The translations under genes were made by a program, and so were the position numbers. The notes beneath the pieces are model-generated. The model saw nothing but the letters and a program-made list of their open reading frames with translations. It searched no databases and had not been told where the DNA came from. Positions 19,440 through 29,400 of a stretch of 35,903 bases of DNA are shown piece by piece (the stretch's first letter is position 1; each line of letters begins with the position of its first letter). Location of the stretch: assembly GCF_024655565.1 (NCBI RefSeq), contig NZ_JANKOF010000045.1, positions 1-35,903 of the forward strand, written 5' to 3'. Origin of the DNA: Nitratireductor sp. ZSWI3. GTDB lineage: Bacteria; Pseudomonadota; Alphaproteobacteria; Rhizobiales; Rhizobiaceae.

Positions 19440-21992
19440 ATGCGCATGAGTTCCGGGTCTTCCGCATTTCTTGCGACGGGTGACAACGCCTATGGGCTGC
19501 ACGGCTTCCTGCGCCGCCAGGCGGCGCGGCTTGCCGGGGTGGCGCTGCTGGCCTTCGTCGCCTTCGCACTGGCGAGCCTTGCCACGTGGAATGTGGCGGA
19601 TCCGAGCTTCAGCCACGCCACCGCCAACCCGGTCACCAACGCGATGGGCTACCCGGGCGCGGTGTTCGCAGATCTGGCCATGCAGTTCTACGGCCTGGCC
19701 GCGGTGATCGGCCTCGTGCCGGCGGTGATCTGGGGTGCACTGCTCCTGCTCGGGCGCGAGCTCGACCGTCCGCTGAAGCGGGCCGGCGCCTGGTTCGTCG
19801 GCGCGATCCTGGCGGCGGCGGTCGTCGGCGCCTTCGCGCCGCCGGCCACCTGGCCGCTGCCGAGCGGACTCGGCGGCGTGCTTGGCGATATGCTTCTCTC
19901 GCTGCCGGCAAAATTCATCGGCAACTATCCGGGGGGCTTCCTCGGCTTCCTCATCGCCGCGGTGCTTTCGCTGCCCGGCGGCTGGCTGCTGCTGTTCGGT
20001 TCCGGTGTCCTGTCGCGTCCGGAGGGCGATCCCTTCGTGACGGAAGCCGACGACGGGCCCGCCTATGACGACCTGGACGACGAGGAGGACAGCGGCGGCT
20101 CCGTCGTCCTCGGTTACCTGGCACACTGGTGGCTGTCGCTGTGCGCCTTCTTCCGGCGCAATCTCGGCGGCCGCGGGACGTATCGCGAGGAGCGCGCCTA
20201 TCACGCGCCGGCCGGCGACGATGACGACGTGCCGTTCGACGATTTCGACATGGATGCGCGCGTCGAGCCCGATTTCGACGACGAGCCGGTGATGGCGCGC
20301 CGCCCGGCGGGCGATCAGGAATATGTCGCTCTGCAGCGGCAGGCGCAGGGCGAGCCGGTCCAGCCCGCCCGCCCGGTGGCGGAAAAGCGCGTCGACAATC
20401 CCGCGCCGCGCCCGGTGGAAGGGGCGCGGGTGCGCCGCGAAGCGCAACCCTCCTTCCTCGACAACGGCGTCTTCGAGCTGCCGCAGCTTCATCTGCTCGC
20501 CGAGCCCAAGGCATCGGCGCGCGATCCCATGCTGTCGAAGGAGGCACTGGAACAGAATGCGCGCCTGCTCGAGGGCGTGCTCGAGGATTTCGGCGTCAAG
20601 GGCGAGATCATCCATGTGCGGCCGGGCCCGGTCGTCACGCTCTACGAGCTGGAGCCGGCACCCGGCATCAAGTCGTCGCGCGTCATCGGCCTTGCCGACG
20701 ACATCGCCCGTTCGATGAGCGCCATCGCCGCCCGCGTCGCCGTGGTGCCGGGGCGCAACGCGATCGGCATCGAATTGCCCAACTCGACGCGCGAGACGGT
20801 CTATCTGCGCGAGCTGCTGGCCAGCCGCGATTTCGAGACCAGCAAGGCGAAGCTGGCGCTGGGCCTCGGCAAGACGATCAATGGCGAGGCGGTGATCGCC
20901 GACCTCGCCAAGATGCCCCACCTGCTCGTCGCCGGCACCACCGGTTCGGGCAAGTCGGTGGCCATCAACACGATGATCCTGTCGCTGCTCTACCGCATGA
21001 CGCCGGAGCAGTGCCGCCTGATCATGATCGATCCGAAGATGCTGGAACTGTCGATCTATGACGGCATCCCGCATCTGCTCACCCCGGTCGTGACCGACCC
21101 CAAGAAGGCGGTCGTGGCGCTGAAGTGGACGGTGCGGGAGATGGAAGACCGCTACCGCAAGATGTCCAAGGTGGGCGTGCGCAACATCGAGGGCTTCAAC
21201 CAGCGCGTCGTCGCCGCCAGGAAGAAGGGCGAGACGATCACCCGCACGGTGCAGACGGGCTTCGATCGCGAGACGGGCGAGGCGATCTACGAGAGCGAGC
21301 ATCTCGATCTCGACCCGATGCCCTTCATCGTCGTCATCATCGACGAGATGGCCGACCTGATGATGGTCGCCGGCAAGGACATCGAGGGCGCGGTGCAGCG
21401 CCTGGCGCAGATGGCGCGCGCCGCCGGCATCCACGTCATCATGGCGACACAGCGCCCGTCGGTCGACGTCATCACCGGCACGATCAAGGCCAATTTCCCG
21501 ACCCGAATCTCGTTCCAGGTGACGTCGAAGATCGACAGCCGGACGATCCTCGGCGAGCAGGGCGCCGAGCAGCTTCTCGGCATGGGCGACATGCTCTACA
21601 TGGCCGGTGGCGGGCGCATCCAGCGCGTTCACGGCCCGTTCGTCTCCGACAACGAGGTGGAAGGCATCGTCTCGCATCTGAAGGTGCAGGGCGTGCCGGA
21701 CTACCTTGATGCCGTCACCGAGGACGATGAAGAGGATGAAGACGGCCCGAGCGGCGGCGGCAGCGGCGGGGGCGGCAATCTCGGCGATTCGGACGATCCC
21801 TACGATCAGGCGGTGGCGGTGGTGCTGCGCGACGGCAAGGCCTCGACGAGCTACATCCAGCGCCGCCTCGGCATCGGCTACAACCGCGCCGCCTCGATCA
21901 TCGAGCGCATGGAGGACGAAGGCATCGTCGGCCCGGCCAACCATGCCGGCAAGCGCGAGATCCTCGTGCCGACCGAGCAGGACGAGGTGTGA
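19440..21992 (+). CDS. ftsK: DNA translocase FtsK
   Basis: FtsK couples septum formation to clearing and dimer resolution of the chromosome terminus. The 850-residue protein has four N-terminal membrane segments (about 30-190), an acidic linker (about 195-340), and the RecA-like motor with Walker A GTTGSGKS at 499-506 and Walker [12 protein letters not shown] near 636-646. A Gly-rich break near 770-780 precedes the C-terminal gamma winged helix (about 786-848, [22 protein letters not shown]), which reads KOPS-type sequences. GGAG lies close to the ATG at 19440; an ATG two codons later gives better spacing. A CtrA-type box lies upstream and lolA follows. Confidence 0.96.
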   Translation: MRMSSGSSAFLATGDNAYGLHGFLRRQAARLAGVALLAFVAFALASLATWNVADPSFSHATANPVTNAMGYPGAVFADLAMQFYGLAAVIGLVPAVIWGALLLLGRELDRPLKRAGAWFVGAILAAAVVGAFAPPATWPLPSGLGGVLGDMLLSLPAKFIGNYPGGFLGFLIAAVLSLPGGWLLLFGSGVLSRPEGDPFVTEADDGPAYDDLDDEEDSGGSVVLGYLAHWWLSLCAFFRRNLGGRGTYREERAYHAPAGDDDDVPFDDFDMDARVEPDFDDEPVMARRPAGDQEYVALQRQAQGEPVQPARPVAEKRVDNPAPRPVEGARVRREAQPSFLDNGVFELPQLHLLAEPKASARDPMLSKEALEQNARLLEGVLEDFGVKGEIIHVRPGPVVTLYELEPAPGIKSSRVIGLADDIARSMSAIAARVAVVPGRNAIGIELPNSTRETVYLRELLASRDFETSKAKLALGLGKTINGEAVIADLAKMPHLLVAGTTGSGKSVAINTMILSLLYRMTPEQCRLIMIDPKMLELSIYDGIPHLLTPVVTDPKKAVVALKWTVREMEDRYRKMSKVGVRNIEGFNQRVVAARKKGETITRTVQTGFDRETGEAIYESEHLDLDPMPFIVVIIDEMADLMMVAGKDIEGAVQRLAQMARAAGIHVIMATQRPSVDVITGTIKANFPTRISFQVTSKIDSRTILGEQGAEQLLGMGDMLYMAGGGRIQRVHGPFVSDNEVEGIVSHLKVQGVPDYLDAVTEDDEEDEDGPSGGGSGGGGNLGDSDDPYDQAVAVVLRDGKASTSYIQRRLGIGYNRAASIIERMEDEGIVGPANHAGKREILVPTEQDEV

Positions 21993-22096
21993 CCGCCTGG
22001 CGGTGGAACCGTTGGCGGGCGAGGGGGTTCTCCAGACAGCCCAATTTCAGCCCAACTGGGCGGCTATCGGGAGGACGAATGTGGAGATCGAGTAGA

Positions 22097-22738
22097 ATGA
22101 AACATCGGGTAGCCGATTATCTGAGGCGTCGGGCGGCGGTCGCCGCCGCCCTGTTCCTGGCGCTGTGCGTCGTGCCTGCCGCTTCCGCGGCCGCCGCGCC
22201 CGACAGTGCGCAGCGCATCGCCTCGCATTTTTCCAGCGTGCGCACCATGACCGGCGAGTTCGTCCAGTTCGGGCCGCGCGGCGAGCAGACCGGCGGCAAG
22301 TTCTACATCGAGCGGCCGGGCAAGATCCGCTTCGACTACGAGGCGCCCTCGGGCTTCCGGGTCACCTCCGACGGCAGCTCGGTGGTGATCTTCAACAAGA
22401 AGCTGAACACGGCCGATCTTTATCCCCTGTCGAAGACGCCGTTGAAGCTGCTTCTCGACGAGCGCATCGACCTGTCGGGCAACAAGGTGGCCTCGGTCAA
22501 GGAAGACACCGATCTGACCACCATCAAGCTCGTCGACAAGTCGGTCTTCGGCAATGCGACCATCACCATGATGTTCGATTCGAAGTCCTACGACCTGCGC
22601 CAGTGGACCATCACCGATGCCCAGGGCAAGGACACGACGGTGATGATCTTCAACGTCCGGCAGGGCGTCACCTTCGATCCGAGCGTGTTCAAGATCGACT
22701 ATCGCCGCGTCGACGAGATCAGCCGCAAGAACCGCTGA
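22097..22738 (+). CDS. lolA: Outer-membrane lipoprotein carrier protein LolA
   Basis: LolA ferries lipoproteins across the periplasm from LolCDE to the outer membrane. The 213-residue precursor has a signal peptide (basic RRR, hydrophobic about 14-28, cleavage near ASA). The mature part has the LolA-like beta-barrel sequence: MTGEFVQFGPRGEQTGGKFYIERPGKIRFDY is represented by MTGEFVQFGP, then GKFYIERPGK and RFDYEAPSG. An in-frame ATG at 22079 has GGGAGG just upstream and is an alternative start giving 219 residues. It lies 104 bp after ftsK on the same strand, an order I remember as common in rhizobia. Confidence 0.92.
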   Translation: MKHRVADYLRRRAAVAAALFLALCVVPAASAAAAPDSAQRIASHFSSVRTMTGEFVQFGPRGEQTGGKFYIERPGKIRFDYEAPSGFRVTSDGSSVVIFNKKLNTADLYPLSKTPLKLLLDERIDLSGNKVASVKEDTDLTTIKLVDKSVFGNATITMMFDSKSYDLRQWTITDAQGKDTTVMIFNVRQGVTFDPSVFKIDYRRVDEISRKNR

Positions 22739-22867
22739 AGCAAGGGCCGGCTGCGCTTCGCCGGGCTGTGGACAGCGCGGTCTTTGGCGCTGCGGAGCTG
22801 CGCGGCGCTTGTCATTGGCGCGGCGAGCGGGCAATTTGCGCCGCGCCATCACAGTCCGGACCTTGCA

Positions 22868-23674
22868 ATGCCCTTCTCCATCGCCACCTGGAACATCAAC
22901 TCCGTGCGGCTGCGCATGCCCATCGTGCAGCAGTTCCTCGAGCGTCACAGGCCGGATGTGCTCTGTCTGCAGGAGACCAAGTGTCCTGACGACCAGTTTC
23001 CCTCTGCCGCCTTCCGCAAGCTCGGTTACGAGCATATGGCGATCAACGGCCAGAAGGGCTATCACGGCGTCGCCACCGTCTCGCTGAGGCCGCTGGAGCT
23101 TGTCGAGAAGCGCGAGTTCTGCCGCATGGGCGACAGCCGGCACGTCTCCGTCTCGGTCGATGCGGGCGGGCGCCGGGTGCTCCTGCACAATTTCTACGTT
23201 CCGGCTGGCGGCGACGAGCCCGATCCCGACATCAACCCGAAATTCCGCCACAAGCTCGACTTCCTCGAGGAGATGCATGCCGTGGAAGCGCAGGAGGACG
23301 GAGATTCGGGCACGGTGCTCGTCGGCGATCTCAACATCGCGCCGCTCGAGACGGACGTCTGGTCGCACAAGCAGCTTCTGAAGGTCGTCAGCCACACGCC
23401 GGTCGAGACCGAGGGGCTGGAGCGGCTGCGGCATCGGGGCGGCTGGGTCGACCTGATGCGGCAGAAGATCCCGCCGGAAGAGAAGATCTTCACCTGGTGG
23501 AGCTATCGGGCGCGCGACTGGGACATCTCCGACCGCGGCCGGCGGCTCGACCACATCTGGTCGTCGCCCAATCTGTCACCGGCCTTGAACCGCATCGAGG
23601 TGCTGCGCGAGGCACGCGGCTGGGAGCGGCCGTCCGACCACGTTCCCGTGCTCGCCGGCTTCGATTTCGGTTAG
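22868..23674 (+). CDS. xth: Exodeoxyribonuclease III
   Basis: This 268-residue enzyme is an AP endonuclease and 3' exonuclease of the base-excision repair pathway. Active-site blocks are ATWNINSVR (4-12), LQETKC with Glu36, the HNFYVPAGG tyrosine block, GDLNIAP, the WWSYR region, and the C-terminal LDHIW and SDHVPV. MPFSIATWNIN is the standard N-terminus, so the ATG at 22868 is firm although the ribosome binding site is weak. It is third in an ftsK-lolA-xth row and converges on the cNMP-domain gene across a palindromic repeat. Confidence 0.96.
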   Translation: MPFSIATWNINSVRLRMPIVQQFLERHRPDVLCLQETKCPDDQFPSAAFRKLGYEHMAINGQKGYHGVATVSLRPLELVEKREFCRMGDSRHVSVSVDAGGRRVLLHNFYVPAGGDEPDPDINPKFRHKLDFLEEMHAVEAQEDGDSGTVLVGDLNIAPLETDVWSHKQLLKVVSHTPVETEGLERLRHRGGWVDLMRQKIPPEEKIFTWWSYRARDWDISDRGRRLDHIWSSPNLSPALNRIEVLREARGWERPSDHVPVLAGFDFG

Positions 23675-23692
23675 ATTCACGGGGGTCGATGA

Positions 23693-23808
23693 CCGCCCCT
23701 CACCCTTACCCTCTCCCCGCTGGCGGGGAGAGGGAGGCATTGACGTTGCGGCCATCTTCCTTCTCCCCGCTGGCGGGGAGAAGGTGCCGGCAGGCGGATG
23801 AGGGGCGG
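23693..23808. repeat. Palindromic mosaic repeat with two hairpins between xth and the cNMP gene
   Basis: Outer arms ccgcccctca (23693-23702) and tgaggggcgg (23799-23808) are exact inverted repeats. Inside are two near-identical 12-bp hairpins with TG loops, at 23709-23734 (ccctctccccgc arm) and 23759-23784 (ccttctccccgc arm). The 'ctccccgctggcggggag' core is, from memory, a very common intergenic repeat in Mesorhizobium and relatives. It lies between convergent genes and may end both transcripts. Confidence 0.8.
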
Positions 23809-23843
23809 GTGCCAGCGTCGGAACCATCGACGGGCCGGCAGTT

Positions 23844-24299
23844 CTACTCGATCAGCCGCGAGGCGACGCGCTCCATGCGGGCGATCATCGCCTGGAGGTT
23901 CGCGGCAATGCGCTTGTGCAGGTGCATCGCCGTCTCGGGGAACTCTTCGAGGATGCGATGGAAGGTCGACCGGCTGAGGCGGATCAGGCGCGTCTCCGTC
24001 TCCGTCATGGCGCTGGTCATGCGCCGCCCCTCGGTGATCAGGGCCAATTCGCCGAGAATCGCGCCGGGGCCGAGCCGCTCGATCACCTGGCGCTGCTCGT
24101 CGCGCTCCGTGTACAGGGTGACGCTGCCGGAGGCGATGATGAAGGCGCAGTCGGCCGTCGCGCCTTCCCCATAGATATCGCGTCCGGCGCCAAGCGTCAT
24201 GCTTTCAGCGCCGAAGGCCATGAGGCGCAACTGCTCCCGCGTGAACCCTTCAAACAGACCCACGCCGGACAGAACGCGAATGTCATCGTCCAGCGCCAT
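23844..24299 (-). CDS. Cyclic nucleotide-binding domain protein (no DNA-binding domain)
   Basis: A 151-residue protein made of one cNMP-binding barrel (about 10-125) and a short C-terminal helix. The phosphate-binding cassette reads GAILGELALITEGRRMTSA (79-97), with the Glu84 and Arg92/93 expected for cyclic nucleotide contact. There is no helix-turn-helix, so it is not a Crp regulator. It follows cenR by 55 bp on the same strand. In Brucella the equivalent neighbour of OtpR was described as a cAMP-dependent protein kinase regulatory-subunit-like protein; a joint role with the response regulator is inferred from that and the operon. Confidence 0.85.
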   Translation of the reverse strand: MALDDDIRVLSGVGLFEGFTREQLRLMAFGAESMTLGAGRDIYGEGATADCAFIIASGSVTLYTERDEQRQVIERLGPGAILGELALITEGRRMTSAMTETETRLIRLSRSTFHRILEEFPETAMHLHKRIAANLQAMIARMERVASRLIE

Positions 24300-24354
24300 T
24301 GACGTCGTCCCCGACCCGCTCCCCCAAATCCCCGCGCGCCCTCATGGCGCTCTC

Positions 24355-25038
24355 TCAGGGAACGAGCTTGTAACCACCGCTTTCTGTCACAAGAATTTCG
24401 GCTTTGGAAGGATCGCGCTCGATCTTTTGCCGGAGACGATAGACGTGGGTCTCAAGCGTGTGCGTAGTCACTCCGGAATTGTAGCCCCAGACCTCCTCGA
24501 GCAGCACATCGCGGGTCACCACCTTCTGTTCGGCGCGGTAGAGATATTTGATGATGGCCGCTTCCTTTTCGGTGAGGCGGATCTTGCCGCCGCGCTCGTC
24601 GATGAGCAGCTTCTGCGAAGGCTTGAACGTGTAGGGCCCGACGGAGAAGGTCGCGTCCTCGCTCTGTTCGTGCTGGCGCAGCTGGGCGCGGATTCGCGCC
24701 AAAAGCACCGCAAAGCGGAACGGCTTGGTGACGTAGTCGTTGGCACCGGCTTCCAGGCCGAGGATCGTGTCCGAATCGGTGTCCTGTGCGGTCAGCATGA
24801 TGATCGGCGCGCGGTAGCCGCCCTTGCGCAGCAGCTTCACCGCCTCGCGGCCATCCATGTCGGGCAGGCCCACATCCATGATCAGGATGTCGATGATCGC
24901 GTTGCGCGCCGTCTGGATGCCCTTCGTGGCGGTGGCCTCCTGGAGGATGTCGAATTCCTCGTAGAGCGCCAGTTGCTCGACCAGCGTTGCGCGGAGGTCT
25001 TCGTCGTCATCGACGATGAGAATTGTGCGTGACGTCAT
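24355..25038 (-). CDS. cenR: OmpR-family response regulator, CenR/OtpR type
   Basis: The 227-residue protein has a receiver domain (1-120) with phosphoacceptor Asp55 in LIMDVGLPDMDG, the acidic DDDED near 10-14 and Lys in VTKPFRF. An OmpR-type winged helix (about 130-226) contains LTEKEAAIIKYLYRA and the TTHTLETHVYRLRQKIE recognition region. The long match to what I recall of Caulobacter CenR and Brucella OtpR, and the cNMP-domain gene beside it, support the name. These regulators control cell-envelope genes and are often essential. No histidine kinase is adjacent. An 8-bp inverted repeat lies in its leader or promoter. Confidence 0.82.
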   Translation of the reverse strand: MTSRTILIVDDDEDLRATLVEQLALYEEFDILQEATATKGIQTARNAIIDILIMDVGLPDMDGREAVKLLRKGGYRAPIIMLTAQDTDSDTILGLEAGANDYVTKPFRFAVLLARIRAQLRQHEQSEDATFSVGPYTFKPSQKLLIDERGGKIRLTEKEAAIIKYLYRAEQKVVTRDVLLEEVWGYNSGVTTHTLETHVYRLRQKIERDPSKAEILVTESGGYKLVP

Positions 25039-25085
25039 GTTTCAGTCCACTATCCAGGAAAAAGCCTGCCGGTTCAAATGGAAAT

Positions 25086-25105
25086 GCTGGATTGACCAAT
25101 CCAGC
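25086..25105. promoter_or_regulatory. Perfect 8-bp inverted repeat upstream of cenR
   Basis: gctggatt (25086-25093) and aatccagc (25098-25105) flank GACC. It lies 48 bp before the cenR start, in the 156-bp space divergent from the L,D-transpeptidase gene. It could be an operator or a leader hairpin of cenR; nothing decides between them. Confidence 0.5.
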
Positions 25106-25194
25106 TTTATGCGGAACGTGATACTGCGAAAAGACCATGGCGAACATTTGTTCCACAGGGCGGGTGATAAGCCAAGAGGCACGGAGTTCGAGGA

Positions 25195-25743
25195 ATGCGG
25201 GGCAAAGCCGGCAAAAAGGTGAAGCTGATCGAGGTGCGCCGCCGCCCCGGATGCCGCACGCAGGGGCTCGTCTCGGCCGGCCCTTTCGTCTTCCCCTGCG
25301 CGCTCGGGCGCGGCGGCACGACCATATCGAAACGGGAAGGGGACGGCGCAACGCCCGCCGCGGGAATGCGGCTGCTGTGGGGCTATTTCCGCCCCGACCA
25401 CGCGCCTTCAGGACCTCCGGTGTCGCCGCTCACCCTCACCCCTATCGGTGCGCGCGACGGCTGGTGCGATGCGCCGGCAGACCGCAACTACAACCGCCCG
25501 GTGCGGCTGCCTTATCCGGCGAGCCACGAGCGGATGCGGCGTGACGATGTGCTGTACGATGTCTGCATGGTGACCGATTGGAACATGCGGCCGACGATCC
25601 GCGGGCGCGGCAGCGCCATTTTCCTGCACATCGCCAAGCCGGGCTTCCTGCCGACCGAGGGATGCATCGCCGTGTCGCCGCGCGCCATGGCGCGGCTCCT
25701 GCCGATGATCGGCCGCGACACGCGGATCAAGGTGTATCGCTGA
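25195..25743 (+). CDS. L,D-transpeptidase (YkuD-like) domain protein
   Basis: The 182-residue product carries the catalytic end of the YkuD-like fold: IFLHIAKPGFLPTEGCIAVS with His145 and Cys157 in an H-x11-C arrangement, close to the HXX..SXGC signature with Thr-Glu in place of Ser-x. It resembles the YafK/COG3786-type small proteins more than large ErfK proteins. Family members crosslink or modify peptidoglycan. No signal peptide is obvious, which is odd for an envelope enzyme; a start elsewhere or a cytoplasmic role is possible. GGAG precedes the ATG. It is divergent from cenR and converges on the AhpD-like gene with a 20-bp gap. Confidence 0.8.
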   Translation: MRGKAGKKVKLIEVRRRPGCRTQGLVSAGPFVFPCALGRGGTTISKREGDGATPAAGMRLLWGYFRPDHAPSGPPVSPLTLTPIGARDGWCDAPADRNYNRPVRLPYPASHERMRRDDVLYDVCMVTDWNMRPTIRGRGSAIFLHIAKPGFLPTEGCIAVSPRAMARLLPMIGRDTRIKVYR

Positions 25744-25763
25744 GGCGTGCCGGCCGGCCGCCC

Positions 25764-26330
25764 TCATCGCGCCATGGCGTGGTACTCCTCGTTGGGATGC
25801 ATGTCGACGGCGGCAGCCAGGCGGTTCGACATGTTGAAGAAGCCGGCGACGGCGGCGATGTCCCAGATGTCGCGCTCCGAGAAACCGGCCTCGCGCAGCC
25901 CCTGGCGGTCGGCTTCCTCGATCTTGCCGGGCGCCTCGGTCAGCTTCACCGCGAAGTCGAGCATCGCCTTCTGCCGCGGATCGAGCCTGGCCGCACGGTA
26001 GTTCATCACCATCATCTCGCCCAGCACCGGGTCGCCGGAAAGCTGGCGCACGGCCGCGCCATGCGCGGTCAGGCAATAGAAGCATTGGTTCACGCTGGAG
26101 ACGGCCACGGCGATCATCTCGCGCTCCAGCTTGCTCAGTCCCGAATCGCCGAGCATGAGGTCGTTGTACATCTGCGAGAAGGCGTCGAGCTTGGCCTCGT
26201 CGAAGGCATAGGCAAGAAGGACGTTCGGCACCATGCCGAGTTTTTCGCGGCATTTTGCAAAATAGGCCTCGGTTTTGTCGCTCAAGCCCTCCAGGGGAGG
26301 AAAATGCAGTGCGGTGACAGGCTTCGACAT
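25764..26330 (-). CDS. AhpD-like peroxidase-related protein (carboxymuconolactone decarboxylase family)
   Basis: This 188-residue helical protein has the redox motif SSVNQCFYCLTAHG with Cys83, Cys86 and His90, the AhpD-type CxxC-x3-H pattern. The downstream blocks RLDPRQKAMLDFAVKLT and RDIWDIAAVAGFFNMSNRLA are typical of the peroxidase-related subgroup. It probably protects against alkyl hydroperoxides or takes part in thiol exchange; no AhpC partner is beside it. The ATG gives a full-length family N-terminus (VTALHFPPLEGL); its ribosome binding site is weak. It is divergent from the glutamate dehydrogenase gene with a 125-bp gap. Confidence 0.88.
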   Translation of the reverse strand: MSKPVTALHFPPLEGLSDKTEAYFAKCREKLGMVPNVLLAYAFDEAKLDAFSQMYNDLMLGDSGLSKLEREMIAVAVSSVNQCFYCLTAHGAAVRQLSGDPVLGEMMVMNYRAARLDPRQKAMLDFAVKLTEAPGKIEEADRQGLREAGFSERDIWDIAAVAGFFNMSNRLAAAVDMHPNEEYHAMAR

Positions 26331-26455
26331 GGTGCAGATACCCTTTCGACAGGATTTGCGGTGTATTCAGCCTGCACGGAGCGATGACGGGTCGTCAAAC
26401 AGCTTTCGTCTGCATACGATAGATGAGTTTGGTCAACCAACAGGGAAGTTTCGGC

Positions 26456-29400
26456 ATGGTAGCCAAGGCAAAGACCTCCAAAACCGCTCGAAAAGGCGAG
26501 CCGAAGGGCAGGGCGGGAGGTGTCGAATGCCTGCATCAGCTCATTTTGTCGCGGACGCCTGCCGAAGATCTGCAATCCTACGACGACGCCGCGCTGGTCC
26601 GGACCGCCGAGCTGGTGACGGCGGCGGTCGAGGCTCACCAGCCCGGCCACAGCGTGCAGCGGGTCAACAACAGTTCGGGCGTCGAACGGTTCGGCCGGCA
26701 GGTCACCACGGTCACCGTCGTCAACGACAACATGCCGTTCCTGTTTGATTCCGTGCTCGGCGAGCTCAGCGATTCGGCCGGCGAGCCGACGCTCGTCCTG
26801 CACCCGGTGCTTTACGTCAGGCACGGCAGGAAGGGCGTCGAGGAAATCGCCGGCGATGCGGCGTCGACGAAGCCTGCGGCGGACCTTGCCAAGATCAGCG
26901 TCATCCATGTGCACCTGCCGCGCCTGTCAGACGAGGAGTGCAAGGCGCTCGAGGGGCGGCTCGCCCACATGCTGAAGCAGGTGCGCGCCGCGGTCACCGA
27001 CTGGAAGCCGATGCTGGCCCGCCTCGACCAGGAGATCACCGAGCTGCGCTACGCACCGGTGCCGCTCGAACAGGAGGCGGTGGCCGAGGCCATCGCCTTC
27101 CTCGAATGGCTGCGCGACGACAACTTCACCTTCCTCGGCATGCGCGAGTTCCGCTACACGGGCGGCGAGAAGAGCGGCACGCTGGAGCGCTCGCACAAGA
27201 AGGGGCTCGGCATTCTGGCCGATCCCGACGTGCTGGTTCTGAGGCGCGGCACGGAAGCCGTCTCCACGACGCCCGAGATCCGCGCCTTCCTGCACGGCCC
27301 CGATCCCCTGATCGTCACCAAGGCGAACGCCAAGTCGGTCGTCCACCGGCGCGCCTATCTCGACTATATCGGCGTCAAGACCTTCAGCGCCGAAGGCAAG
27401 CTGACCGGCGAATTGCGCATCGTCGGCCTGTTCACGTCGACCGCCTACACGCGCTCGGTGATGAAGATCCCCTATCTGCGCTCCAAGGCCGAGGCGGTGA
27501 TCGCCAAATCCGGCTTCGCGCCGACCGATCATTCCGGCAAGGCGCTGATCAACGTGCTGGAATCCTATCCGCGCGACGAGCTGTTCCAGATCGGCGTGCC
27601 GATCCTGCGCAAGCACGCCGAGGCGATCCTGGCGCTCGGCGAGCGCCCGCGGGTGCGGGCCCTCTACCGGGTCGACCAGTTCGACCGGTTCGTCTCGGTG
27701 CTCGTCTTCGTGCCCCGCGACCGCTACGATTCGCAGGCGCGCGTCGACATCGGCACCTATCTGAAGACCGTCTTCAAGGGGCGTGTGTCGGCCTATTACC
27801 CGGCGTTCCCCGAAGGCATGCTGGCACGCGTGCATTTCATCATCGGGCGGTCCGGCGGAAAGACGCCGCGCATCGAGACCGAGACGCTGGAAGCCGGCAT
27901 CCGCAACATCGTGCGCACCTGGGACGACGCGCTGCAGGAGGCAGTCGAGACGACCGGGACGGACCCCCGCTTCGCCCGCATCGCCGCGGCTTTCCCCGAG
28001 AGCTACCGCAACGGCTTTTCGGCCGAGACGGCGCTCATCGACGCCGAGCGCATGTCGGTGCTTTCGGACGAGAACCCGATCGCCATCGACTTCCACCGGC
28101 ACCCGGATCAGGAGCCGCACCAGGCGGTGCTGAAGATCCATCATCACCGCACGCCGGTGCCGCTGACGCAACGCGTTCCGCTGCTCGAGAACATGGGCTT
28201 CCGCGTCATCAGCGAGCGCACCTTCGAGGTCGGCGACGGCGACGACAAGGAGACCGCCCAGGTCTTCATCCACGACATGGAACTGGAGAATGCCTTCGAC
28301 GGGCCGATAGACCTGTCCGACGACGGGGCGCTGTTCGAGGAGCTGTTCCTGTCCGTCTGGCGGCGCGAGCAGGACGACGACCGCCTCAACGCGCTGGCGC
28401 AGACGGCCAGGCTGCGCGCCGCCGAGATCGCCATCCTGCGCGCCTACAGCCGCTATCTCCAGCAGGCGAGCATTCCGCAGAGCCAGGATTTCATCGCCGG
28501 CACGCTGAACCGCTACCCGCACATCGCGCGGAAGCTGTTCTCGCTGTTCGTCCTGCGCTTCGATCCAGCTGCCGCCAGTCGTCCCGAAGCGGAGAAGGAA
28601 GAGGAGGCCGTCGTCGCCGCGATCGGCACCGACCTCGACCGCGTGCCGAATCTCGACGACGACACCATCATCCGCCGCTTTTTGAACCTGATCCAATCGA
28701 CGCTGCGCACCAACCATTATGCGCCGGGGGCGCAGGGCGCGGCGCGGTCGCTGGCGCTGAAGTTCGATTCGAGGGCGATCACCGGCCTGCCGCAGCCGAG
28801 GCCCTGGCGTGAGATCTTCGTCTACGGCCAGGAGGTCGAGGGCGTGCATCTGCGCTTCGGCCCGGTGGCGCGCGGCGGCCTGCGCTGGTCTGACAGGGCG
28901 CAGGACTACCGCACCGAAGTGCTCGGCCTTGTCAAGGCGCAGCAGGTGAAGAATGCCGTCATCGTGCCGGTCGGCGCCAAGGGCGGGTTCTATCCGCGGC
29001 GCCTGCCCGCCGGCGGCAGCCGCCAGGAGGTGTTCGAGGCAGGCCGGGCGGCCTACATCAACTTCGTCTCCAGCCTCTTGTCGATCACCGACGACCTCGA
29101 CGGCGCCAAGGTGGTGCCGCCCGAGGGGGTCATCCGCCACGATGCCAACGACCCCTATTTCGTGGTCGCCGCCGACAAGGGCACGGCGACCTTTTCCGAC
29201 ACGGCCAACGAGATCAGCCAGGTGCATGGTTTCTGGCTCGACGACGCCTTCGCGTCCGGCGGCTCGGCCGGCTACGATCATAAGAAGATGGGGATCACCG
29301 CCCGCGGCGCCTGGGAGGCGGTGAAGCGGCACTTCCGCGAGATGAACCGCGACATCCAGAATGAGCCCTTCACGGCGGTCGGCGTCGGCGACATGTCGGG

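Noticed and set aside
25141-25152. gaacatttgttc, a GAAC-N4-GTTC palindrome that looks like an SOS box before the L,D-transpeptidase gene.
   Set aside because: That form is the Gram-positive LexA site. Alphaproteobacterial LexA uses the direct repeat GTTC-N7-GTTC, and the downstream gene has no repair role.
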